Assembly (NCBI GenBank): GCA_964219345.1
Contig: CAXPPN010000047.1
Span: 1-64,000 of the forward strand
Direction: 5' to 3'
Length of the DNA: 64,000 nt
DNA from: UBA3537 sp964219345
GTDB lineage: Bacteria > Bacteroidota > Bacteroidia > Flavobacteriales > Flavobacteriaceae
Positions 7,893 to 16,558 of this stretch are shown here, piece after piece (position 1 is the first letter of the stretch; each line of letters begins with the position of its first letter). The position numbers were made by a program, and so were the translations under genes. A model generated the notes under the pieces. It saw only the letters and a list, made by a program, of their open reading frames with translations. It made no database searches and had not been told where the DNA came from.

Positions 7893-8084
7893 ATGAAATT
7901 TCTATCCTATTTCAAATACTTTTACCTCATTTTTGCGGCCTTGTTTGCCTACGATGCATTTTCTAAATGGAATTCAAACAGAAATGGTGCTTACCTATCT
8001 TTGTTTTTTGTGGCTTTTGCCATATTTATCTATTTTTTTAGAAACAAGTATCAAAAGCGCTTTAAAGACCGAGGAAAGCTATAA
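7893..8084 (+). CDS. small membrane protein, 63 residues
   Basis: The product has two predicted membrane spans (about YFYLIFAALFAYDAF and YLSLFFVAFAIFIYFF), joined by a short KWNSNRNG loop and ending in a basic tail (RNKYQKRFKDRGKL). This suits an inner-membrane protein with a cytosolic C-terminus. It lies 46 bases after lptC and its stop is 2 bases before the next ATG, so it is in the same operon. I recall small proteins of this kind at this place in other flavobacteria, but no function. Confidence 0.7.
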   Translation: MKFLSYFKYFYLIFAALFAYDAFSKWNSNRNGAYLSLFFVAFAIFIYFFRNKYQKRFKDRGKL

Positions 8085-8086
8085 TC

Positions 8087-9376
8087 ATGTCCTCAGAAAC
8101 CCTAATCATTGTTTTAAGTTTATTGTTTTCGGCATTTTTTTCTGGAATGGAAATCGCTTTTGTGTCTTCCAATAAAATTCATATCGAAATTGAAAAAAAA
8201 CAAAGTGGATTTTTATCTCATTTATTAAAAAAAATTACCGCAAAACCTTCAAAATTTATTGCTACCATGCTTATTGGAAACAACATAGCACTTGTGGTAT
8301 ATGGTCTATATATGGGTGATGTTTTGGTCGATTGGTTTGCACAATATTTAACGACAGATTCAACCTTTTTCTATTATTTATTTAACGAATTGAGTTTACT
8401 CACACAAACCATAATTTCTACATTAGTAATCCTTGTTACAGCAGAATTTTTACCAAAAGTTTTTTTTCAAATTTATGCGAATTCATTGCTAAAATTGTTG
8501 GCACTACCGGCCTATGTTTTCTACCTTTTATTCTCATTTTTTTCAAGTTTTGTGATTTGGATTTCTGATTTTGTATTGAAAACATTTTTCAAAACAAAAG
8601 GCGATGAAGTGCAATTGGCCTTTACAAAAGTTGAATTAGGGAACTATATTAGCGAACAAATGGAATCGGTGGAGGCCGATGATGAAGTTGATAGCGAAAT
8701 TATTATTTTCCAAAATGCCTTAGAATTTTCAGAGGTCAAAGCTCGAGAAGCTATGGTACCCCGTACAGAGTTGACTGCTATAGAAATTCACGATTCCATT
8801 AAAAATTTAAGTACATTATTTACACAAACTGGGCATTCTAAAATTGTGGTCTTTAAAAACTCAATTGATGATATTTTGGGATATGTCCATGCCTTTGATT
8901 TATTCAAAAATCCAAAATCCATCAAATCCATGTTGATGCCTGTGGAATTTGTTCCTGAAACCATGTTAGCCAAAGATATTCTTAATGTATTAACCAAAAA
9001 ACGTAAAAGTTTGGCTGTTGTATTAGACGAATATGGAGGAACTTCGGGAATATTGACAGTAGAAGATATTGTAGAGGAATTGTTTGGTGAAATTGAGGAC
9101 GAACACGATTCTGTTGCACTTATTGAAGAACAATTGGATGAGTGTTCTTTTTTATTTTCGGCTCGACTCGAAGTTGATTATCTGAATGAAACCTACAAAT
9201 TGCAATTACCAGAACACGAAAATTATGAAACTTTGGGAGGTCTAATTGTACATTTCACACAAGAAATTCCAGAGCAAGATCAACAGATAAAAATTGAAAA
9301 TTTTCAATTTACAACTCAAGAAGTTTCCAATACAAAAATTGAATTAATTGCACTAAAAGTAGAGGTTGAAGATTAA
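8087..9376 (+). CDS. CNNM/CorC-family transporter-associated protein (hemolysin family)
   Basis: The 429-residue protein has the standard layout: an N-terminal DUF21 membrane domain with about four spans beginning SLLFSAFFSGMEIAFVSSNK, a pair of CBS domains (about 200-335, with AREAMVPRTEL and the VVLDEYGGTSGILTVEDI motif) and a C-terminal CorC/HlyC domain. Family members are linked to magnesium or cobalt efflux; hemolysin is a historical name. It is distinct from GldE in context, because no gld genes are near. It sits in the envelope run between a small membrane protein and a PpiD-like foldase. Confidence 0.88.
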   Translation: MSSETLIIVLSLLFSAFFSGMEIAFVSSNKIHIEIEKKQSGFLSHLLKKITAKPSKFIATMLIGNNIALVVYGLYMGDVLVDWFAQYLTTDSTFFYYLFNELSLLTQTIISTLVILVTAEFLPKVFFQIYANSLLKLLALPAYVFYLLFSFFSSFVIWISDFVLKTFFKTKGDEVQLAFTKVELGNYISEQMESVEADDEVDSEIIIFQNALEFSEVKAREAMVPRTELTAIEIHDSIKNLSTLFTQTGHSKIVVFKNSIDDILGYVHAFDLFKNPKSIKSMLMPVEFVPETMLAKDILNVLTKKRKSLAVVLDEYGGTSGILTVEDIVEELFGEIEDEHDSVALIEEQLDECSFLFSARLEVDYLNETYKLQLPEHENYETLGGLIVHFTQEIPEQDQQIKIENFQFTTQEVSNTKIELIALKVEVED

Positions 9377-9480
9377 CTTTAAACCCCTGCAAACAATAAA
9401 ACGCAATTCCCTTTTATTATTTCAAATTAAATTGGTATTTTCGTCCACCATATTTTACAAAATCTAAGAATAAAAATACC

Positions 9481-11628
9481 ATGGCAGTATTAAATAAAAT
9501 AAGACAACGTTCGATATTTCTAATCATTATCATTGCACTTGCTTTATTCTCCTTCATTATAGGAGATATTTTTCAAAACCTAGGATCTTCATCTGGAAAT
9601 CAAGCTACAATTGCTACTGTAAATGGAGAAGATATAGAGCGAGATGACTTTATGGCTAAAGTTGAAAATATTCAAAGACAGTCTAGAGGTACGATTACAA
9701 ATACCCAAGCAATGAATCGTGTTTGGGACAATGAACTTCGTGCAAAAGTGATGCAATCGCAGTATGATGCACTTGGAATTTCTGTTGAGCGTGATCACAT
9801 GCGTGATTTGTTGAAACAAAACCTAACCACTTTTGAAGAATTTAAAAACGAAGCAGGACTTTTTGATGAAGATAAACTCAATGAATTCATCGCTAACCTT
9901 AAAGCCATTGCACCAGAGACAACAACTCTTGGTGGAACACCAATAAATTACAAATCATGGACAGATTTTGAACAAAATGTAGCTGTATCTGGAGTTCAAC
10001 AAACGTATTTTAATTTGGTAAAAGCAGGAATTATAGGAACTCTTACAGAGGGCGAGCTAGATTATCAATTGGAAAATGATAAAGTAGATTTAAAATATGT
10101 TCAAATTCCATATGCAAGTATTCCAGATAGCTTAGTTGAGGTAAAATCTTCTGAAATTAAAGCATATATGAAGCGTTTTCCAAAGCAATATGAAGTGGAA
10201 GCGTCAAGAGATTTAGTCTATGTAGAATTCAAAGAAGAAGCATCTTTAGCAGATGAACAAGCGATTCAAGAGAATTTAAAAGCTTTGATTGAAGATCGTC
10301 AGGAATTTAACGAATCTTCAAAAGCCAATGAAACGGTTGTTGGATTTAAAAACACCAAAGACAACGCTGCTTTTGTTAATGCAAATTCTGTACAAAAGTT
10401 TAATGATACTTATGTCTTTAGATCTGCTTTTTCTTCTGATCAAGCCGATAATATTACAGCATTAAAAGAAGGTGAAATTTATGGACCATACAAAGAAAAT
10501 GGGTTTTTTAAGCTCAGCAAAATGGTATCTAAAAAAGGTATTGCCGATTCAACCAAAGTACGTCATATTTTGATTCCTTTTGTAGGAGGAGCTAGAGCAG
10601 AAGCTACGGTAACCAAAACTGATGCAGAAGCCAAAGCTACTGCAGATAGTATTTATAATGTTTTACAAAGAAATCGTTCGAAATTCAAATCGTTATTATC
10701 GCTATCATCAGATAAAGTGAGTAACGAAAAAGAAGGTGTTATTGAATTTGCATATACCGATGGATTTGCACCAGAGTTTAAGGCCTATTCCTTTGAAAAT
10801 CCAAAAGGAAGTCTTGGGGTTGTTCGTACAGATTTTGGATATCATGTGATTGAAATATTAGATCAAGGAAAGAAACAAGACGCATTTAAAGTAGCAACTA
10901 TAGCACAAGAAATAGAACCATCTGTTGAAACCATTGATGAGGTCTTTAAAAACAAATCTAAATTTGAAATCGCTGTTGCCGATACCGATTTTGAGACTGT
11001 AGCTAAAGACAACAACTACGATGTACGAAACGTTAGTAGTGTAAAAGCATTGGATGAAAACATACCAGGGATTGGCGCACAACGTGCAATTGTTCGTTGG
11101 GCATTTGAAGACGGAGTTAAAGAAGGAGATTTCAAAAGCTTTAGCACTACCGCTGGTGGTTTTGTTGTGGTTAAGCTTACAGGAGTTAACGAAAAAGGAT
11201 TGATGTCTGTACAGAACGGTTCTGTAACCGCACTTCCAGAAGTTCGAAAAGAAAAGAAAGCTGCACTTATAAAAGAGCGTATTTCAGCAACTTTCTTGGG
11301 TGATATTGCATCAGCTGAAAACCAAACCATCAAAACTGCTGCTGCTGTAAACATGAAAAATCCAACCTTGTCTGGTGCTGGTCGTGAGCCCTTGGTCATT
11401 GGTACTGCCTTTGGACTTCAAGTTGGAGAAACTTCTAAACCTATTGAAGGCAATACGGGAGTATTTATTGTTGAGGTGACTAAAATCACACCTGCAGTTG
11501 AACTGTCAAGCTATCAGGCGGCTGCTAATAGAGTAGGGCAAGCCAAAGAAAGTGTAGTCAATACACAACTGTATAATGCCTTAAAAGATGCTGCTGAAAT
11601 TGAGGACAATCGAGCCGTATTTTACTAG
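9481..11628 (+). CDS. PpiD/SurA-type peptidylprolyl isomerase
   Basis: The 715-residue protein starts with a single membrane anchor (about residues 11-33, SIFLIIIIALALFSFIIGDIF), followed by a SurA-like N-terminal helical domain (VNGEDIERDDFMAKVENIQRQ). A parvulin-type rotamase domain begins near KVRHILIPF (about 362) and ends in FGYHVIEILD. It would fold outer-membrane and periplasmic proteins from the periplasmic face of the inner membrane. Length is typical for Bacteroidota PpiD. A terminator follows, so this is the last gene of the run. PpiD is a safer label than SurA because of the membrane anchor. Confidence 0.88.
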   Translation: MAVLNKIRQRSIFLIIIIALALFSFIIGDIFQNLGSSSGNQATIATVNGEDIERDDFMAKVENIQRQSRGTITNTQAMNRVWDNELRAKVMQSQYDALGISVERDHMRDLLKQNLTTFEEFKNEAGLFDEDKLNEFIANLKAIAPETTTLGGTPINYKSWTDFEQNVAVSGVQQTYFNLVKAGIIGTLTEGELDYQLENDKVDLKYVQIPYASIPDSLVEVKSSEIKAYMKRFPKQYEVEASRDLVYVEFKEEASLADEQAIQENLKALIEDRQEFNESSKANETVVGFKNTKDNAAFVNANSVQKFNDTYVFRSAFSSDQADNITALKEGEIYGPYKENGFFKLSKMVSKKGIADSTKVRHILIPFVGGARAEATVTKTDAEAKATADSIYNVLQRNRSKFKSLLSLSSDKVSNEKEGVIEFAYTDGFAPEFKAYSFENPKGSLGVVRTDFGYHVIEILDQGKKQDAFKVATIAQEIEPSVETIDEVFKNKSKFEIAVADTDFETVAKDNNYDVRNVSSVKALDENIPGIGAQRAIVRWAFEDGVKEGDFKSFSTTAGGFVVVKLTGVNEKGLMSVQNGSVTALPEVRKEKKAALIKERISATFLGDIASAENQTIKTAAAVNMKNPTLSGAGREPLVIGTAFGLQVGETSKPIEGNTGVFIVEVTKITPAVELSSYQAAANRVGQAKESVVNTQLYNALKDAAEIEDNRAVFY

Positions 11629-11650
11629 AAAATTTTTAAATTAATTCTTC

Positions 11651-11681
11651 AAGGGACTGATTTTTCAGTCCCTTTTTTTAT
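11651..11681 (+). terminator. rho-independent terminator after the PpiD-like gene
   Basis: AAGGGACTGA (11651-11660) pairs with TCAGTCCCTT (11665-11674) around a TTTT loop, followed by further Ts, 22 bases after the stop. This ends the coaX-to-ppiD transcript. Confidence 0.9.
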
Positions 11682-11731
11682 CTCTACGAACCGAATTTAA
11701 ATAGAACTTGTTTTAGGGTCTTAAAGACGTT

Positions 11732-11956
11732 CTAAAACTTAAATAATTGATCCAAAGGAACATCCAAAGCCGTTGCGATAGCTTTTGCTTTAGAAATGGT
11801 GATATTGCGTTTACCACATTCTATATTGGTATAGTTGTTTTTATGAATCCCACAACGCTCGGCGGCATGGTATTGTTTTAGATTTTTGGCCTTACGAATG
11901 TTACGTAAATTAAGTCCAAAGGCCATTAAAAATTCTTTATTAGAAATTATTTCCAT
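11732..11956 (-). CDS. small Xre-family helix-turn-helix regulator
   Basis: The 74-residue protein is essentially one HTH_3 domain: LRNIRKAKNLKQYHAAERCGIHKNNYTNIECGKRNITISKAKAIATALDVPLDQLF. The helix-turn-helix is around residues 25-48. It lies 19 bases downstream of the GHMP kinase gene, in the same direction, so it may be co-transcribed with the mevalonate-pathway genes. No partner toxin gene is next to it, so a toxin-antitoxin role is not supported. Target genes are unknown. Confidence 0.85.
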   Translation of the reverse strand: MEIISNKEFLMAFGLNLRNIRKAKNLKQYHAAERCGIHKNNYTNIECGKRNITISKAKAIATALDVPLDQLFKF

Positions 11957-11975
11957 AACAGTTTAAAATTTAAAT

Positions 11976-12872
11976 TCAAAAACCCACCATGTCCTCAAAG
12001 GGGATAATCGTGGTATAACCTTCGTCTTTAAAATAGTGATGGTTGTTTCCTGTCGCCAAAAAGAAATCGCCCCCCCAAGCGCCTAAACTTTTTACCGCTC
12101 CAGGGTAGTCAGCAAAATGTGTGGTTTTTAGTGGTTGTTGTTGGATAAGAGTGCCCAAAATGGTTTCGTGTTTGCTTATGAGTACTTCAAACTCTTCTAA
12201 AGTAGTCGCTACCAAAATTGCTTCAGTTAGAGCATTCAGTTCAGAAAAATCGAGACGTTGTTTTGTTTTTAGGGTATTATAGTGTGCAATGGCCTCTCGG
12301 CTGTTTTGCTTTTGGTTACGGTGTATAAAAAACAATTCGTCTTTAAAGGGTGGATCAAAATCTACAATCTTTATATGTGGGTTACTGTTTTGTCTTTGAT
12401 ATATAATAGGGTGAGGGTGTTGCGCACAAGCAATATCATAACCACTACCGCCAAAGGTATTTTCGAGCAATGCAAAAGCATCTACATTTGCCCATTGTGC
12501 CAAATTGTTAATGAGGGTAGAGGACGACCCCAACCCCCAGTTTTGAGGAAACTCCAAATGGCTGTGTATTTCAAATCCATTATGAGGTGCAAAAAAGTTG
12601 GGTTGAAGTTTGGCAATCGCCAAAAAACACTCCGAAAGTCGCTTTGCTGTTTCATTAGTTACGTTTGCTTTAAAGCTTGGAAGTTGTAAAGTCGTTTCAA
12701 ACCAAAGTATGCCTTTATGGTCAAAACTTTTCCAGCGAATTTCGGGGCTTTCAATGGGTTTTACTTCAAGCGTTTGTCCAAACTTTGTTGGAAGCGCTAG
12801 GGCTTTTGCACCATCTAAAACCGCATATTCAGCAGTAATTAACAATTTTCCGTGACTATAAAATTTTTCCAT
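11976..12872 (-). CDS. GYDIA-type GHMP kinase, likely isoprenoid pathway
   Basis: This 298-residue GHMP-superfamily protein has the N-terminal SHGKLLITAEYAVLDGAKAL segment (mevalonate-kinase-like), the phosphate-binding loop WGLGSSSTLINNL (about 115-127) and the motif GSGYDIACAQ (about 143-152), which gives the family its GYDIA name. Its gene overlaps the HMG-CoA reductase stop by one base (TGATG), which supports a role as mevalonate or phosphomevalonate kinase. I do not see which step it performs. The loop has Ser in place of the usual Ala of GLGSSA. Confidence 0.85.
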   Translation of the reverse strand: MEKFYSHGKLLITAEYAVLDGAKALALPTKFGQTLEVKPIESPEIRWKSFDHKGILWFETTLQLPSFKANVTNETAKRLSECFLAIAKLQPNFFAPHNGFEIHSHLEFPQNWGLGSSSTLINNLAQWANVDAFALLENTFGGSGYDIACAQHPHPIIYQRQNSNPHIKIVDFDPPFKDELFFIHRNQKQNSREAIAHYNTLKTKQRLDFSELNALTEAILVATTLEEFEVLISKHETILGTLIQQQPLKTTHFADYPGAVKSLGAWGGDFFLATGNNHHYFKDEGYTTIIPFEDMVGF

Positions 12873-14182
12873 CAGTCACGAATATTTTTAAGCGCTTCAA
12901 CGACAGCACGGTGCGATACAGTATGCGTTTTAAAATGGGCAATCATTGCTTCTTTTTCGTCCTTAGAAGCCTCTAATTGATTTAAAATATTAAGCAAATG
13001 CATTTTCATATGGCCTTTTTGAATCCCTGTAGTGGTTAGAGATCGTAGAGCAGCAAAATTTTGTGCCAACCCAGCAACCGCTACAATTTCCATGAGTTTG
13101 GTTGCAGAGGGGGTTCCTAGCATCTTCAACGCCAATTTGACCATTGGGTGTAAGCCTGTCAATCCTCCTACAGTGCCCAATGCTAGTGGGATGTCCATCC
13201 AAAATTTAAAAACACCATGTTCTAAACTTGCATGTGATAAACTTGAATATTGTCCGTTTTTTGCAGCGTAGGCGTGTACTCCAGCTTCAACAGCTCTAAA
13301 ATCATTTCCAGTAGCAATAACAACTGCATCTACACCATTCATAATGCCTTTGTTGTGTGTAACAGCACGATAAGGTTCTACTTCTGCAATTTGTACTGCT
13401 CGAATAAATTTTTCTGCAAATTCTTGTCCTGTAAAGTGCCCTTCTAAAGTCAATTCTTCGACCTTACAAGAGACTTCGGTACGGACCACACAATCTGGAA
13501 CATAATTGGACAAAATACTCATTATAATTTTTGGTTGATTTCCCTCTAATTCAGAAGTATTTTGCGCTAATGTTTCAAACGTAGAGGCAATTTGCTCCAG
13601 GCAAGAATTGATAAAATTGGCACCCATGGCATCTTTCGTTTCAAAGGTTGCTTCCAATTGAAAATAATTCGTCATTTTTTGGTTACAATCAACTAGGTTT
13701 ATATCCAGAATCCCACCCCCACGTTTTTCCATATTTTGGGTTAGTGGTTTTGTGGCTTCCAAAAGTTGAGGTTTAATTTTCTTAAAAAACGTGTTAAGAA
13801 TACTACTTTTTCCCTCAAAAATAAAATGCACATGCCCAATTTTTGTGGTTGATAAAATAGTTGTTTTAAACCCCCCGCGTGATAACCAAAACTTGGCCGC
13901 ATTACTAGCTGCAGCAACCACTGAACTTTCTTCAATCGTCATTGGAATGGTGTAAAGTTTTCCGTTGATTAAAAAATTTGGTGCAACACCAAAAGGCATA
14001 TAAAAGTTAGAAATGGTATTTTCAATAAATTCATCGTGCAACTGTTGAAGTTTTGTATTGGAATTCCAATAAGATTCCAAAATCGACTTGGCGTTTGAAT
14101 TTCCGTCAAAATAATTGACAATCAGCCAGTTAATTTTTTCGGCTTTAGAAAATTTTGAAAACCCAGAAACAGATTGTTGCAT
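12872..14182 (-). CDS. hydroxymethylglutaryl-CoA reductase, class II type
   Basis: The 436-residue protein has HMG-CoA reductase blocks: DAMGANFINSCLEQ (about 180-195), HNKGIMNGVDAVVIATGNDFRAVEAG (about 277-303) and GTVGGLTGLHPMVKLALKMLG (about 337-358). Length and sequence match class II enzymes, which are often called degradative. Here coupling to a GHMP kinase instead suggests biosynthetic supply of mevalonate for isoprenoids such as menaquinone and carotenoids. It lies at the head of the leftward unit, with a good promoter 18 to 47 bases upstream. Coenzyme preference (NADH or NADPH) cannot be read from the sequence. Confidence 0.92.
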   Translation of the reverse strand: MQQSVSGFSKFSKAEKINWLIVNYFDGNSNAKSILESYWNSNTKLQQLHDEFIENTISNFYMPFGVAPNFLINGKLYTIPMTIEESSVVAAASNAAKFWLSRGGFKTTILSTTKIGHVHFIFEGKSSILNTFFKKIKPQLLEATKPLTQNMEKRGGGILDINLVDCNQKMTNYFQLEATFETKDAMGANFINSCLEQIASTFETLAQNTSELEGNQPKIIMSILSNYVPDCVVRTEVSCKVEELTLEGHFTGQEFAEKFIRAVQIAEVEPYRAVTHNKGIMNGVDAVVIATGNDFRAVEAGVHAYAAKNGQYSSLSHASLEHGVFKFWMDIPLALGTVGGLTGLHPMVKLALKMLGTPSATKLMEIVAVAGLAQNFAALRSLTTTGIQKGHMKMHLLNILNQLEASKDEKEAMIAHFKTHTVSHRAVVEALKNIRD

Positions 14183-14199
14183 AATTTTGTATTGTTAAA

Positions 14200-14229
14200 C
14201 AAAGATACTATTCTCTCCTTTATGTGAAA
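14200..14229 (-). promoter_or_regulatory. promoter of the HMG-CoA reductase operon
   Basis: On the minus strand TATCTTTG (14200-14207) fits the TAnnTTTG -7 element, and TTTC (14226-14229), one base from TTTG, lies 18 bases upstream. The -7 box ends 17 bases before the ATG at 14182, so the leader is short. Confidence 0.55.
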
Positions 14230-14323
14230 AGCGAATTGTTAAATTGTATATTAATCGGCTCAGAAAAGAGGAATTTTCAATTTTTTTTAGTAAAATTGGT
14301 AACATTTTTCAAAATACACACAT

Positions 14324-16516
14324 ATGCTCCGTATAAATTTGCGCCTTGTTCTATTTTTTTTAACTACTTTTTATTCTTTTTCTCAAGATCAAACGATTAC
14401 TTTAGACGAAATTTGGAATGGTACTTTTAGTACACAACGCATGGAAGCCCTACATTCTATGAACAATGGAAAACAGTATTCTGTTTTAAATTTTAATCGA
14501 ACGAATCGTTCTACTTCTGTTGATGTTTATGACTACAAGACACAAGATAAAATTGCAACTTTGGTGGATTCCAAAAACTTAGAAGACATTCCTTATTTTA
14601 CAAACTATGATTTTAGTGAAGATGAAAGAAAAATTATTTTAGCTACTGACATAGAATCTGTCTATAGACATTCAACATTGGGTGTTTTTTTTGTGTATGA
14701 TACCACAACTAAAACGCTTCAAAAAATTTCAGATCAAAAAATTCAAGAACCAACTTTTTCACCTGATGGATTGCGTGTGGCTTATGGATTTCAAAATAAT
14801 ATTTTTGTAAAAAATCTTGAAACTGGCCAAACAACTCAGGTTACTTTTGATGGAGAAAAAAATAAAATTATCAATGGTATTACAGATTGGGTTTACGAAG
14901 AAGAATTTGCTTTTGTCCGCGCTTTTGAATGGAACGCAGATGGTCACAAAATCGCCTATTTAAAATTCGATGAAACAGAAGTTCCAGAGTTTTCAATGGA
15001 TGTTTATGGTCAAGCATTATATCAATCGCAGCAAGTTTTTAAATATCCAAAAGCAGGTGAAAAAAATGCAATTGTTTCATTACATGTTTATAATTTAAGC
15101 ACTGCTGAGTCAAATGAAGTAAAAGTCAATAAACCCTACAATGATTTTTATATCCCACGCATCAAGTGGACAAATGATGCTCATATTTTGAGCGCTCAAT
15201 TTATCAATCGTCATCAAAATGAATTGGACCTTTGGGCGATTAACACAAAAAATAATTCCGCTTCTATTCTCCTTGCAGAGACGGACAAAGCTTATGTTGA
15301 TGTCACAGACAACTTAACATTTTTGAATGATAATAGCTTTATTTGGACAAGTGAAAAAGATGGCTATAATCATATCTATCATTATGGTAAAAAAGGGAAA
15401 TTGATTCATCAAGTTACAGAGGGAAATTGGGAGGTTACCGCCTATTATGGTTATGACAAAAAATCAGAAAAAATTTATTACCAATCGGTAGAAAATGGCT
15501 CTATTAATAGAGGTGTTTATGTGATTGGGTTGAATGGTAAAAACAAACAACTACTTTCAAAAAAAGAGGGAACAAACAGCGCCTCGTTTAGTGCAGATTT
15601 TACTTATTTCATCAATATATTTTCGAGTGCATCTTCTCCTCCAGAATACACATTAAATGATGCAAACAATGGAACAGTTTTGAAGCGTATCAAACACAAT
15701 GATAAACTGGCGGAAAAGCTATCCAATTATAAATTATCTGAAAAAGAATTTAGTACCATAGCCATTAATGGCAATGACCTTAATATGTGGACAATAAAAC
15801 CTGTTGATTTTGATTCAAATAAAAAATATCCCGTCCTTATGTATCAGTATTCTGGGCCTGGGTCTCAGCAAGTGGCCAACCGTTGGAATAGCGCCAATGA
15901 TTATTGGTATCAAATGTTGGCACAAAAAGGCTATTTTGTAGTTTGTATTGATGGTCGTGGAACAGGATATAAAGGTGCTGATTTTAAGAAAGTTACCTAT
16001 ATGAATTTGGTCAAATATGAGACAGAAGATCAAATTGCAGCAGCAAAAAAAATTGCAGAATTACCTTACATTGATGAAAAGCGTATTGGGATATGGGGCT
16101 GGAGTTTTGGCGGGCACATGAGTACCAATTGTTTGCTTAAAGGAAGTGATATTTTTAAAATGGCTATTGCCGTTGCGCCTGTGACTAGTTGGCGTTTTTA
16201 TGATACGATTTATACAGAACGCTATATGCGTACACCACAAGAAAACCCTGATGGTTATGATGATAATTCGCCATTCAATTACCCCGAAATGCTTAAAGGC
16301 GATTATTTGTTAATTCATGGTTCTGGTGATGATAATGTACATGTACAACATACGATGCGTATGGTCGAGGCTTTGATTCAAGCGGATAAACAATTTGAAT
16401 GGGGTATTTATCCTGATAAAAACCATGGTATTTATGGGGGTAATACGCGATTACATCTCTATAAGAAAATGACTAATTTTATTGCAAAAACCTTAGGCGA
16501 TAAAATTGAAAACTAA
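14324..16516 (+). CDS. dipeptidyl peptidase IV, S9B family
   Basis: The secreted 730-residue serine peptidase removes X-Pro or X-Ala dipeptides from peptide N-termini. A signal peptide (about residues 1-20, ending FYSFSQ) precedes an eight-bladed beta-propeller region containing the double-Glu motif YEEEFAFVRAFEWN used to bind the substrate N-terminus. The alpha/beta-hydrolase domain carries nucleophile Ser in GWSFGG (about 594), Asp in GSGDDNVH (about 668) and His in KNHGIYGG (about 700). It is followed by two POT dipeptide transporters, so dipeptides released outside or in the periplasm could be imported directly. Confidence 0.93.
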   Translation: MLRINLRLVLFFLTTFYSFSQDQTITLDEIWNGTFSTQRMEALHSMNNGKQYSVLNFNRTNRSTSVDVYDYKTQDKIATLVDSKNLEDIPYFTNYDFSEDERKIILATDIESVYRHSTLGVFFVYDTTTKTLQKISDQKIQEPTFSPDGLRVAYGFQNNIFVKNLETGQTTQVTFDGEKNKIINGITDWVYEEEFAFVRAFEWNADGHKIAYLKFDETEVPEFSMDVYGQALYQSQQVFKYPKAGEKNAIVSLHVYNLSTAESNEVKVNKPYNDFYIPRIKWTNDAHILSAQFINRHQNELDLWAINTKNNSASILLAETDKAYVDVTDNLTFLNDNSFIWTSEKDGYNHIYHYGKKGKLIHQVTEGNWEVTAYYGYDKKSEKIYYQSVENGSINRGVYVIGLNGKNKQLLSKKEGTNSASFSADFTYFINIFSSASSPPEYTLNDANNGTVLKRIKHNDKLAEKLSNYKLSEKEFSTIAINGNDLNMWTIKPVDFDSNKKYPVLMYQYSGPGSQQVANRWNSANDYWYQMLAQKGYFVVCIDGRGTGYKGADFKKVTYMNLVKYETEDQIAAAKKIAELPYIDEKRIGIWGWSFGGHMSTNCLLKGSDIFKMAIAVAPVTSWRFYDTIYTERYMRTPQENPDGYDDNSPFNYPEMLKGDYLLIHGSGDDNVHVQHTMRMVEALIQADKQFEWGIYPDKNHGIYGGNTRLHLYKKMTNFIAKTLGDKIEN

Positions 16517-16558
16517 TACAAACAAAAAAAATAACTAACCAAATAAATACGAATTATT

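Noticed and set aside
11016..11399. 127-codon minus-strand frame inside the PpiD-like gene
   Set aside because: Shadow of codon use in the real gene; low-complexity composition.
11732..11956. Antitoxin of a toxin-antitoxin pair
   Set aside because: The Xre-like gene has no small toxin gene beside it; the neighbours are isoprenoid enzymes.
12282..12689. 135-codon plus-strand frame across the GHMP kinase
   Set aside because: Opposite a clear kinase gene; composition not protein-like.
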